From NCBI GenBank assembly GCA_016786865.1, contig JAEUVE010000018.1, positions 250,947-314,946 on the forward strand: 64,000 bases of DNA, read 5' to 3'. This document shows, piece after piece, positions 17,805 through 26,088 of this stretch. Position numbers and translations under genes: made by a program. The stretch's first letter is position 1. Each line of letters starts with the position of its first letter. The stretch is from Sediminibacterium sp. GTDB taxonomy: Bacteria > Bacteroidota > Bacteroidia > Chitinophagales > Chitinophagaceae. Under the pieces are notes generated by a model, which had not been told where the DNA came from, searched no databases, and was given only the letters and a program-made list of their open reading frames with translations.

Positions 17805-20498
17805 ATGAGCAGAACACGCAAAATTAACGTAAAAACGCAGCTGGCTATTGTACTAACCCTATTTGTAGGGATATTAACATTTCATACAGATGAACTGTTG
17901 GCTACACCAATGGTGGGTGTTGTGGTGCATTACGACACCATTCCCGCTAAGAAAGACCGTATTCCTGCAAAAAAAATACTGTCTGAAAAGGATAGTCTGG
18001 GTTCCTCAAAAGACAGCATGGTTACGAAAGTAGATACCATCCTCATTTCCAAAGACTCCATTGATGCCCCCATCGATTATGTTGCAGAAGATTCCGGCGT
18101 CCTGATCATTCCATCCAGGGAATTTTTCCTTTATGGCAAGGCTAAAGTGGATTATACCGATCTGAAACTGGAAGCAGCCACCATTCGTTACGACCAACAG
18201 GCTCAAATGGTAAAAGCTTATGGCTCGCTCGATTCCACCGGAAATCCACTCAGCAAGCCCCAGTTTACACAGGGGCAAATGAAATCGGTCAGTGATTCGA
18301 TATTTTACAACATGAAAACCGGCAAAGGCCTGATTAAGAATACATTCTTTCAGGAAGGGGAGATCTATATGAATGCTTTGAATCTGAAAAAAGTCAGTTC
18401 CAATGAGATCTTTGCCAGCAGGGCCCGATTCACAACCTGTAACCTGGATACTCCGCACTTCAATTTCCGCACCAGCAAAATGAAGATCATCAACAACAAA
18501 TTGGGAATTGCAGGGCCTACATTTCCGGAATTTGAAGGGGTTCCGCTTCCAATCGGTATCCCCTTTGGCATATTTCCACTTAATAAGGGCCGACACTCAG
18601 GTATATTAACTCCCATGTTCAATGCCAGTCCGGACTTTGGCCTGGGACTGGAAGGACTGGGCTACTATAAGGTTTTGAGCGATAATGTGGATGTTACGGC
18701 AAGAACCAATATTTATTCTTTCGGTGGCTGGAGTCTGAATCTGAACTCCAAATACATCAAGCGGTATGCGTTCAGCGGCAACCTCAATATTTCGCTTCAA
18801 AATACCAAGACCCTGAACCGAAGCTTAACCAGTGGCGATGAATTTACCAAGTTCAGTTCCTTCATGATCAACTGGTCTCACAGCCGAGACAGCAAGGCCA
18901 GACCAGGTACTTCTTTTTCGGCGAACGTTAACTTTGGTAGCAGCCGGTACAATCAAACCGTATTGAACAATCCTTACATTAACTTTCAAAACCAGCTGAG
19001 TTCTTCCGTTAGTTTCAGCAAAGACTGGCGAGGTAAGTATAATATGTCGGTGAACCTGAACCACAACCAGAACAGCAATACGCGATTGGTAAATATGAAC
19101 CTGCCCACGGTCAATTTTAACGTAGTTACCTTTTATCCTTTTCAACAAAAAGATAAAGTGGGAGCAGGTAAGTGGTATGAAAAAATCGGTATTGGATACA
19201 GTGGTAACTTCCAGAACCAGATTTCCTTTTACGATACTGCCTTCAATATGAACCGATTGCTCGATACCATGCAATACGGTGTAGCGCATAACCTTCCTAT
19301 CACACTGTCACTTCCCTCGCTCGGACCAATTACGGTATCACCCAGTGTTTCTTACCAGGAGAGATGGTATGGTCAGCGGATGATCAGAACCTGGAATGAT
19401 GCAACAAAAAAAGTGGATACCCTGCGTCAGCGCGGATTATATACAGCCCGGCAAATGAGTTTTGGTCTGGGTCTGAATACCCGGATTTTTGGTACATATA
19501 AGTTTAAACCCACCAGCAAGGTCATGGCCATCCGCCATGAAATCAGGCCTACGATTTCCATTAACTACCAGCCGGATTTTGGCGCTGCATACCACAAAAC
19601 CATTCAGGTAGATACCAGCGGGCGGCAACTGCGCTATTCCTATTATGCCAATAGCATCAACGGTTCCTTTGGAGAAGGTACTTTTGGCGGTATGGGATTT
19701 GGGATCGACAACCTGCTCGAAATGAAAGTCCGTAATCTGAAAGACACCTCCGACAAAAAGGGCAAAAAGATCAAACTGATTGATGGATTTGGTTTCAACT
19801 CTTCCTATAACTTTCTGGCAGACAGTTTCCAGCTGGGCACTATCAGCCTCTATGCAAGAAGTACCCTTTTTGAAAAGGTCAATATCAACGCCGGCGCTTC
19901 CATGGATCCATATGATGTAGACAGCAAGGGATACCGGGTAAATAAACTGATCATAGATCCGGCCCGTTTTAAATTCGGCAGAATTACCAGTGGTAATATT
20001 GCCATTTCCACTTCTTTCAAAAGCAAGCCCAAAGACGGAAAAACGGAGGACAAGAAAGACCTTCCTGTGGATCCTTTCATGACCCCCGACGAACAACAAC
20101 GGCAGTTGCAATTTGCAAGGGCCAATCCGGCAGAGTTTACCGATTTCAATATTCCCTGGAACCTGACATTGTCTTACTCGCTGAACTTTACCCGTATGAT
20201 GAAGCCGGATTACAGTGGGTTTACCACGCAAACTTTTTCTACGCTGAACGTTAACGGAGATTTCAGTCTTACAGACAAATGGAAGATTGGCGCAACCGGA
20301 TATTATGATATTACGCGGAACAGTCTGCAGCAGTTAAGTACCTTTATAACCCGGGAAATGCATTGCTGGCAATTATCCATCAACATCAATCCGGTGGGCC
20401 TTTACAGGTCGTTCAGCATTACCGTGAATCCCAAATCGGGTATCCTGCGGGATCTTCGGATCAACAGAAGCCGAACATTCTCCAACGCTACATTCTAG
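17805..20498 (+). CDS. lptD: LptD-like LPS assembly outer membrane protein
   Basis: The 897-residue protein has an N-terminal signal (about 1-34), a Ser/Lys/Asp-rich linker, an OstA-like periplasmic domain (about 95-240, REFFLYGKAKVDYTDLKLE and AQMVKAYGSLDSTGN) and a large beta-barrel from about 250 to the C-terminus. LptD with lipoprotein LptE inserts lipopolysaccharide into the outer leaflet. I place the start at ATG 17805; a GTG two codons upstream is also in frame but lies in the promoter element. The size fits the Bacteroidota LptD family. It diverges from the amidase/mlaD/OstA run, which is functionally linked, and converges on plsC with a 10-base gap. Confidence 0.9.
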   Translation: MSRTRKINVKTQLAIVLTLFVGILTFHTDELLATPMVGVVVHYDTIPAKKDRIPAKKILSEKDSLGSSKDSMVTKVDTILISKDSIDAPIDYVAEDSGVLIIPSREFFLYGKAKVDYTDLKLEAATIRYDQQAQMVKAYGSLDSTGNPLSKPQFTQGQMKSVSDSIFYNMKTGKGLIKNTFFQEGEIYMNALNLKKVSSNEIFASRARFTTCNLDTPHFNFRTSKMKIINNKLGIAGPTFPEFEGVPLPIGIPFGIFPLNKGRHSGILTPMFNASPDFGLGLEGLGYYKVLSDNVDVTARTNIYSFGGWSLNLNSKYIKRYAFSGNLNISLQNTKTLNRSLTSGDEFTKFSSFMINWSHSRDSKARPGTSFSANVNFGSSRYNQTVLNNPYINFQNQLSSSVSFSKDWRGKYNMSVNLNHNQNSNTRLVNMNLPTVNFNVVTFYPFQQKDKVGAGKWYEKIGIGYSGNFQNQISFYDTAFNMNRLLDTMQYGVAHNLPITLSLPSLGPITVSPSVSYQERWYGQRMIRTWNDATKKVDTLRQRGLYTARQMSFGLGLNTRIFGTYKFKPTSKVMAIRHEIRPTISINYQPDFGAAYHKTIQVDTSGRQLRYSYYANSINGSFGEGTFGGMGFGIDNLLEMKVRNLKDTSDKKGKKIKLIDGFGFNSSYNFLADSFQLGTISLYARSTLFEKVNINAGASMDPYDVDSKGYRVNKLIIDPARFKFGRITSGNIAISTSFKSKPKDGKTEDKKDLPVDPFMTPDEQQRQLQFARANPAEFTDFNIPWNLTLSYSLNFTRMMKPDYSGFTTQTFSTLNVNGDFSLTDKWKIGATGYYDITRNSLQQLSTFITREMHCWQLSININPVGLYRSFSITVNPKSGILRDLRINRSRTFSNATF

Positions 20499-20508
20499 AT
20501 GACCTGCA

Positions 20509-21285
20509 TCATGATTGATGTGCAACATAATAATTGCTCATGATCTGGTGAACTTTGTCTTTTAACTCATCGGAGCTGAGGTTAGCGGGGTCTACCGGAG
20601 GCAGAAAATGGATAGACAGCCGATGTGGCAGAAAATAGAAGAACCGGTTGGCAGGCAGGGCTTTTTTTGTATTAAAAATGACTGCAGGAATGATGGCGTG
20701 TCCTGTATCTGTAGCCAGTTTGAAAGCTCCGTCATAAAACTTTTTCAGCGGCTGGTCGGTTCGGTTGCGGGTCCCCTCCGGATAAATGCACATATGATAG
20801 CCAATCTCCAGCGCCTGCTTCATCAGCTCATAACTTTTTCTTCTGCTCGAGTCGCTTTTGCGATCTACAATTACCGATCCACGGGCATAGTACCAACCAA
20901 ATATCGGGATTTTAGTAAAGGTTTTTTTTGCAATGGTCTGATTTCCTCCGGGAATAAAAGGGGAGGAAAGTGGAACATCAAGTAAGGAATTATGGTTGCA
21001 GGTAACAATATAGGTTCTACCTTTTTTGAAATGCTCCTGCCCCTTGCAGGTAACCGGGCATCCTACCATCGTAAGCCAGGTGGTCATCCAGGCTTTAGCC
21101 ACTTTAATAAAATAATGAATGCCTTTTGGCTCCCGAAACAGGGCCGTCATAAAAGAAGGAATGATGGCGATCAGAAAAGTGCCGATAAAACTGATGATGC
21201 CCCACAATGCCCAGATTCTGGCAAAAATGTTCAGAAAAAAACGGATAAAAATAGATTGACCTGATGTTGTTGACTTGTTACGCAT
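20509..21285 (-). CDS. plsC: 1-acyl-sn-glycerol-3-phosphate acyltransferase (PlsC family)
   Basis: The 258-residue membrane-associated enzyme has the acyltransferase signatures CNHNSLLDVP (catalytic His and Asp of HxxxxD) and YPEGTRNR (acceptor phosphate binding). It transfers a fatty acyl group to lysophosphatidic acid to make phosphatidic acid. An N-terminal hydrophobic stretch (FIRFFLNIFARIWALWGIISF onward) anchors it to the inner membrane. It is followed on the same strand (upstream) by ung with only a 5-base gap, so the two are probably cotranscribed, and it converges with lptD. Confidence 0.9.
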   Translation of the reverse strand: MRNKSTTSGQSIFIRFFLNIFARIWALWGIISFIGTFLIAIIPSFMTALFREPKGIHYFIKVAKAWMTTWLTMVGCPVTCKGQEHFKKGRTYIVTCNHNSLLDVPLSSPFIPGGNQTIAKKTFTKIPIFGWYYARGSVIVDRKSDSSRRKSYELMKQALEIGYHMCIYPEGTRNRTDQPLKKFYDGAFKLATDTGHAIIPAVIFNTKKALPANRFFYFLPHRLSIHFLPPVDPANLSSDELKDKVHQIMSNYYVAHQS

Positions 21286-21290
21286 GATCT

Positions 21291-21962
21291 TTAGAGTTGC
21301 CAGTTGATGGGGTCCAGCCCCTGTTGTTGCAGCAATTCATTCGTTTTACTGAAATGCCTGCAACCAAAGAAGCCCTTGTCTGCACTGAAAGGTGAGGGGT
21401 GGGCCGCTTTAAGCACATGATGCCTGGTAGCATCAATGAAAATTTGCTTTTCATGTGCAAACTTACCCCACAATAGAAATACAATCCCTTTCTTTTCGTT
21501 GGAAATTTTCTGAATAACGGCATTGGTAAAATCCATCCAGCCAATTTTTGCATGACTGGCGGGCTCATTGGCCCGAACGGTTAAGACCGCATTCAGCAAT
21601 AAAACACCCTGCTGGGTCCAGGGAGTCAGGTTACCGGTAGACGGTATGGCCATGCCGATATCTGAATGCAATTCTTTAAAAATATTCATTAGTGAGGGGG
21701 GCGGTTTTATGCCATCCGGTACTGAAAAGCTCAGTCCATGTGCCTGACCGGGTCCATGGTAAGGATCCTGCCCCAGAATGACCACTTTCACCTGATCCCA
21801 GGGCGTTTTTTCAAAAGCATTAAAAATCAGGGGGCCTGGAGGATAAATAATGGCATTCATGGCTTTTTCCGCCTTCAGATGTGCAGCGATCTGCAAAAAA
21901 TAAGGCCGGCTGAATTCCTTGTAAAGCACTTCTTTCCAACCAGGTTCAATTTTTACATCCAT
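21291..21962 (-). CDS. ung: Uracil-DNA glycosylase
   Basis: The 223-residue protein is a family 1 uracil-DNA glycosylase: VVILGQDPYHGPGQAHGLSF holds the catalytic Asp, LLLNAVLTVRAN follows, and HPSPFSADKGFFGCRHF carries the second catalytic His. It excises uracil from DNA in base excision repair. I chose the ATG at 21962 (MDVKIEPGW), which gives the normal length. An in-frame ATG further upstream (about 22010) would add a stretch encoding NKNHPNRGGFFVF, which is exactly the terminator-like hairpin described at 21975-22001 and is unlikely to be translated protein. plsC follows five bases downstream. Confidence 0.94.
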   Translation of the reverse strand: MDVKIEPGWKEVLYKEFSRPYFLQIAAHLKAEKAMNAIIYPPGPLIFNAFEKTPWDQVKVVILGQDPYHGPGQAHGLSFSVPDGIKPPPSLMNIFKELHSDIGMAIPSTGNLTPWTQQGVLLLNAVLTVRANEPASHAKIGWMDFTNAVIQKISNEKKGIVFLLWGKFAHEKQIFIDATRHHVLKAAHPSPFSADKGFFGCRHFSKTNELLQQQGLDPINWQL

Positions 21963-21974
21963 ACTGCAAAATAC

Positions 21975-22001
21975 AAAAAAACCACCCCTGTTGGGATGGT
22001 T
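21975..22001 (-). terminator. Terminator-like hairpin immediately upstream of ung
   Basis: On the minus strand AACCATCCC pairs with GGGGTGGTT (one C-A mismatch) around a 4-base loop, followed by T7 that ends 12 bases before the ung ATG. There is no minus-strand gene upstream, so it would end a short leader or a small RNA from the 22002-22235 gap. Confidence 0.5.
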
Positions 22002-22235
22002 CTTATTCATAGCGTTCAATAACCCCCCGATTATTGAATTTTGAATAACTGAAATTAATTCCAGTTACAGAACTTTAAGAGAAATTGGTGAATGAATCAG
22101 TCGCAAATTTTAATACAGCAACTACACTTAATCGATTGATTTACAATAAAAATAATGGTGAGTCACCAATATTTATTTTTTTAAAACACAAAAATGTGAA
22201 CTATATTTAGTAGCAGATACAATCATTCCCCCCAA

Positions 22236-23724
22236 ATGATGCCTAGAAAAACCTTGTTTTTTTCAGTAGTTTTTACCCTACTGGTTGCCGGAGTTCCTTT
22301 GGCACAGCTGCCCAATTATACAGTGCCCAATCAACCAGTATTTAAGCGACTGCTTGCTTCAGGAGAAGTCATGAAGCAAATCCATGTAATCAATTTACCC
22401 ATACATCAGCTGTTGCCGATTCGGGAAAAGCCTTTTACAACTCATCCGCAAACCCTGATTTACCACAAAAAGAAACTGTACGCGCTGGTAGCAGGTTCCG
22501 GAATTGTTTATGAATCTGCGCCATTCAGCCAACAAGATGATTCACTCTATTTTAAAAGGCTGGACTCGACTAAGCTAATCGGGTACAATATCGATTGTTT
22601 CAACTTTTTTTACAAAGACAGCTTGTTCAACCTGGGCGGTTATGGATTCTGGCGATGGAACGGACAACTGAGAAAATTTAATCCGGCCGTTCGGGAGTGG
22701 GATATTGAACCTTTGAATATAGAATTACCCCTGTTCAATGAGTCGATGCATGCCAATATTATGGTATCAGCAAAAGGCCCATAGAATCTGGGCGCTCTCT
22801 TCTCTGGAGGGGAATCAGGCGCTGAAATCGTTCAATGATGATATGGAAGGGCGAATTGATTCTGTGATGGTACTCGATCTCGAAACCAGGAATTGGGAGT
22901 TGCAGGGTATATTAAATGCCGATCTGGAAAAAAATCTCTATAAAACCAGCTTAATCTGTTCCAATGATTCCGGGATGCTGGTAAACAGGAAAGGCAGTAT
23001 TGAATACTGGAATCTGCTGAGCAATCAAGTGCTGTTACTTGGGCCAACGCCCTACAGGCAGCGTTTACTTGCCAAACTGGACTATCATTATGTATGGTGC
23101 AACAATAAAACGCTTTTTATTAGTATGGCCATACCTGGCGGCCAGCTTGACTCCATATACATTGCACCGAATGACTTTATAGCAACAGGCCAATCCATTT
23201 TTACACCTACTTCGGCATCTACAACAAAAAGGCTGTATTATTGGATTGGTGGCCTCGTATTGTTGATAGGAGGTCTGGTGTTGGTTGTTTTCCGGAAAAG
23301 ACTTTTTCAAAACCAACCCAGGCTGCAGCCGAACCTGCGTCGGGCTGTACAGGTTGCTCAAACCGATCCGCATGTTGCCAGTGAATTAAAATCTGCTTAT
23401 TCGAAGGAAAATTTGTTTACAGCCATCGAAGCCTCACTGATAAAGCTGATTCTTTACAATATGAATGCCCATCAGCAACTGACCAGTATTGAGGAAATCA
23501 ACAGAACCCTGGGTATTGCGCATAAATCGATAGACATGCAAAAGAGGAAGAGGAGTGATACCATCATGTCTATCAACGAAAAATACATGCTTTATACTGG
23601 TAGAACCGGAGCGGAACTCATTAAACGGGTAAGAAGTGAATTGGATGGAAGAATTCATGAATTCTATATTCCTCAGGAGGAGCTATCCCATATACAAAAA
23701 ATACTTTCTGACCAGCCTGTATAG
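22236..23724 (+). pseudogene. Frameshifted Kelch-like/membrane protein with C-terminal HTH-like domain
   Basis: Two overlapping frames form one gene. The first (22236-22784) begins with a signal peptide (MMPRKTLFFSVVFTLLVAGVPLAQ) and reads as beta-propeller-like blades (GYGFWRWNGQLRKFNPAVREW). It stops at TAG within GCAAAAGGCCCATAG near 22770-22784. The second frame continues with IWALSSLEG, VLDLETRNWELQG, a membrane helix (about 23240-23300, YYWIGGLVLLIGGLVLVVF), and a tail (RTLGIAHKSIDMQKRKRSD) typical of Bacteroidota proteins with a cytosolic DNA-binding-like end. Removing one base from the A4 (or from GG or CCC) restores a single frame of about 495 residues. It may be a pseudogene, a homopolymer sequencing error or a programmed shift. 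Its function is unknown. Confidence 0.7.
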
Positions 23725-23791
23725 AAACCAGGAATTTATCGCTTCGTTTGTAAAACTGATTTATTTTCCCTTATTTTGCACCTCCTAAACC

Positions 23792-23865
23792 GGTTCGGTA
23801 GCTCAGCTGGATAGAGCAACTGCCTTCTAAGCAGTAGGTCATTGGTTCGAATCCAATCCGAATCA
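23792..23865 (+). tRNA. tRNA-Arg (anticodon TCT)
   Basis: The 74-base gene folds as a cloverleaf: acceptor GGTTCGG with CCGAATC, D-arm GCTC...GAGC, anticodon stem ACTGC/GCAGT with loop CTTCTAA (anticodon TCT, reads AGA), and T-arm ATTGG-TTCGAAT-CCAAT. The discriminator is A, and the 3' CCA is not encoded (CGA follows). A near-match -7 element TTATTTTG lies at 23771-23778. Confidence 0.97.
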
Positions 23866-23867
23866 CG

Positions 23868-23891
23868 AAGCCCCCTTTATCGGGGGCTTTT
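23868..23891 (+). terminator. Intrinsic terminator after tRNA-Arg
   Basis: AAGCCCCC pairs with GGGGGCTT around TTTATC and runs into TTTTATTTT. It separates the tRNA from hutH, which has its own near-match -7 element TTACTTTG at 23911-23918. Confidence 0.85.
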
Positions 23892-23936
23892 ATTTTGTAG
23901 CCCAAATCAATTACTTTGCAGCAAACGATTGCCTGA

Positions 23937-25445
23937 ATGAGTTACAATTACCTGCCTTTAGACCATCAATGGCTGCATTTTCAACAGGTCAAAGACCTGC
24001 TCAACTACCAGCAGCAGGTGTCTATTACCTATGCCGCTCACGAAAAAATTGTTGCCTGCAGAGCATTTCTCAATCAAAAAACACATGGGCAGGAGCAGCT
24101 ATATTATGGGGTGAATACCGGTTTTGGTTTTTTACAAAATGTTAAAATTGACGCATCACAGATAGAGCAACTGCAGTATAACCTGCTGGTATCTCATGCC
24201 TGTGGTATGGGGGAGGAAGTACCGGCAGATATTGTTCGGCTTATGCTGATGCTCAAGATCAAATCGCTCAGTTACGGGCATAGTGGCGTGCAGATCAATA
24301 CAGTCATCCGTTTGATGGAAATGTACAACCATGATGTATTACCGGTGATTTATACTCAGGGTTCTCTGGGTGCTTCCGGTGATCTGGCTCCGCTCAGCCA
24401 TCTGAGTCTTCCCTTACTGGGTCTGGGGGAGGTTCGCTATCGCGGTGAAAGAATGCCGGCTGCAAAAGTCATGGAGCTGTTGAACTGGGAGCCGATTCAC
24501 CTGCAAAGCAAGGAGGGGCTGGCACTGATCAACGGTACACAGTTCATGAGCGCTTATGGCATGTATTGTCTGAAGAAGGCCGAACACCTGCTGGCTATGG
24601 CCGATCTGATTGCTGCACTTTCCTTTGATGCCTTTGATTGTGTAACAGAGGCTTTCAATGAACATATTCACCGCATCAGAGCACACGACGGACAGGTGGC
24701 CACAGCCCGAATGATGATGCTGCATCTCAAAGGAAGCGCTATTGCTGTTCAAAAGAAAGTGCAGGTACAGGATCCCTATTCTTTCCGGTGTATTCCGCAG
24801 GTTCATGGAGCCAGTAAGGATGCATTTGATCATGTACTGCGTGTAATGATGCGTGAGATCAACTCTGTAACAGACAACCCGAATGTTTTTCCGGAGCAGG
24901 ACCTGATTGTCAGCGGCGGTAATTTTCATGGTCAGCCACTGGCACTTGCATTGGATTTCTTATCGATTGCCATGAGTGAAATCGGAAATATTTCTGAGCG
25001 AAGAACCTACCAGCTCATATCCGGCCAGCGTGGCCTGCCCCTGTTTCTGGTAAAAGATGCAGGTCTGAATTCCGGCTTTATGATTCCGCAATATACAGCT
25101 GCAGGTATGGTTAGTGAAAATAAGCAACTTTGCACACCGGCTTCCGTAGACAGTATTTCTTCCAGCAACAATCAGGAAGACCATGTAAGTATGGGTGCCA
25201 ACGCAGCTACCCAATGCTGGCGGGTTGTGCAAAATGTAGAAAAAATTCTGGCCATTGAATTGCTGAGTGCCGCTCAGGCCATGGAATTTAGAAGACCCTT
25301 GCAATCGTCTCCTGTGCTGGAAGAACTGATGCATGCATTTAGGAAAGAAATCAGTTTTAACTCGGCCGACAGATTGTTGCACGATGATATGATAAAATCA
25401 GTCAAATTTGTAGCAGGGTATTCCATTCAGGGTAAACAGTCATAA
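23937..25445 (+). CDS. hutH: Histidine ammonia-lyase family protein
   Basis: The 502-residue protein has the aromatic amino acid ammonia-lyase fold with the MIO-forming triad Ala146-Ser147-Gly148 inside GSLGASGDLAPLSHL. It also has the mobile N-terminal loop YYGVNTGFGF and LLVSHACGMG, whose His is typical of histidine rather than phenylalanine or tyrosine lyases. The reaction converts L-histidine to urocanate and ammonia. Length matches HutH (about 500-510). No hutU, hutI or hutG is nearby, so the rest of the Hut pathway is either elsewhere or the enzyme serves another substrate in this organism. A secreted protein gene follows nine bases downstream. Confidence 0.88.
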   Translation: MSYNYLPLDHQWLHFQQVKDLLNYQQQVSITYAAHEKIVACRAFLNQKTHGQEQLYYGVNTGFGFLQNVKIDASQIEQLQYNLLVSHACGMGEEVPADIVRLMLMLKIKSLSYGHSGVQINTVIRLMEMYNHDVLPVIYTQGSLGASGDLAPLSHLSLPLLGLGEVRYRGERMPAAKVMELLNWEPIHLQSKEGLALINGTQFMSAYGMYCLKKAEHLLAMADLIAALSFDAFDCVTEAFNEHIHRIRAHDGQVATARMMMLHLKGSAIAVQKKVQVQDPYSFRCIPQVHGASKDAFDHVLRVMMREINSVTDNPNVFPEQDLIVSGGNFHGQPLALALDFLSIAMSEIGNISERRTYQLISGQRGLPLFLVKDAGLNSGFMIPQYTAAGMVSENKQLCTPASVDSISSSNNQEDHVSMGANAATQCWRVVQNVEKILAIELLSAAQAMEFRRPLQSSPVLEELMHAFRKEISFNSADRLLHDDMIKSVKFVAGYSIQGKQS

Positions 25446-25454
25446 ACCATTTCT

Positions 25455-26006
25455 ATGAAGTTAATTTCAGCACAGTCTCTCATGCAAAAAATTCTATTGC
25501 TCCTGATGCTTGTGTTTTTTCTGCAAGGCAGTTTACAAGCACAGCTCACCCCTCAGCCACTTTCCGAAAAAGTAAAAGTCATTTTTCCGGGTATTCCTGA
25601 AGAGAAAAAACTTCCTGCCGGAGGTTCCATGTACATGTATGCAAAAGATACGGGTACCGGTTATATGGCGATGGGGTTAGATCTGACCGCCATGGGAATT
25701 TCTTCTGAAATAGTAACCGCACTCGGAGATGTAATCTGGGAACAATTAAAAGCAGGTATACCGGCTCAAATGGGCGGGGTAACCATTGCTAAAGATCAGA
25801 TCATACAGTTCAAAGGGCAAAATTGCCTGTACCTGGAACTGGACGGCACCAGGTCGGAGAATGAACAATTTAAAGGTAAAAAGGCCTTTGGTTATTTGTT
25901 TTTCCTGGGATCGGTTTTGCATCAGGTAATGTATTTATCGGCAGCTCCCAATGCCAGTGCCGATGATGCTGCACCGTTTTTCAACAGCATCGAAATAGCC
26001 CGATAG
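25455..26006 (+). CDS. Secreted protein of unknown function downstream of hutH
   Basis: The 183-residue product has a signal peptide (about 1-30, LLLLMLVFFLQGSLQAQ) and a compact domain that opens SEKVKVIFPGIPEEKKLP and includes GSMYMYAKDTGTGYMAMGLD and FGYLFFLGSVLHQVMYLSAA. Residues from 55 on alternate short strands and helices, like the periplasmic single-domain proteins of Bacteroidota that have a FPG-x-P motif near the N-terminus. I do not recognise a named family. It is nine bases downstream of hutH on the same strand and so is very likely cotranscribed; whether this reflects shared function is unknown. It is followed by the glnS promoter. Confidence 0.65.
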   Translation: MKLISAQSLMQKILLLLMLVFFLQGSLQAQLTPQPLSEKVKVIFPGIPEEKKLPAGGSMYMYAKDTGTGYMAMGLDLTAMGISSEIVTALGDVIWEQLKAGIPAQMGGVTIAKDQIIQFKGQNCLYLELDGTRSENEQFKGKKAFGYLFFLGSVLHQVMYLSAAPNASADDAAPFFNSIEIAR

Positions 26007-26061
26007 CATTGCAGAATACCTTTCGGGATACCATTAATTGTGATTCCCTTTTTTGTTTTCG

Positions 26062-26069
26062 TACATTTG
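26062..26069 (+). promoter_or_regulatory. -7 promoter element for glnS
   Basis: TACATTTG is an exact TAnnTTTG match, with a TTG 21 bases upstream (26038-26040) at roughly -33. The ATG at 26089 is 19 bases downstream, which decides against an in-frame start further upstream that would put the element inside the gene. Confidence 0.65.
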
Positions 26070-26088
26070 CACCCCAAATAATTCCTCA

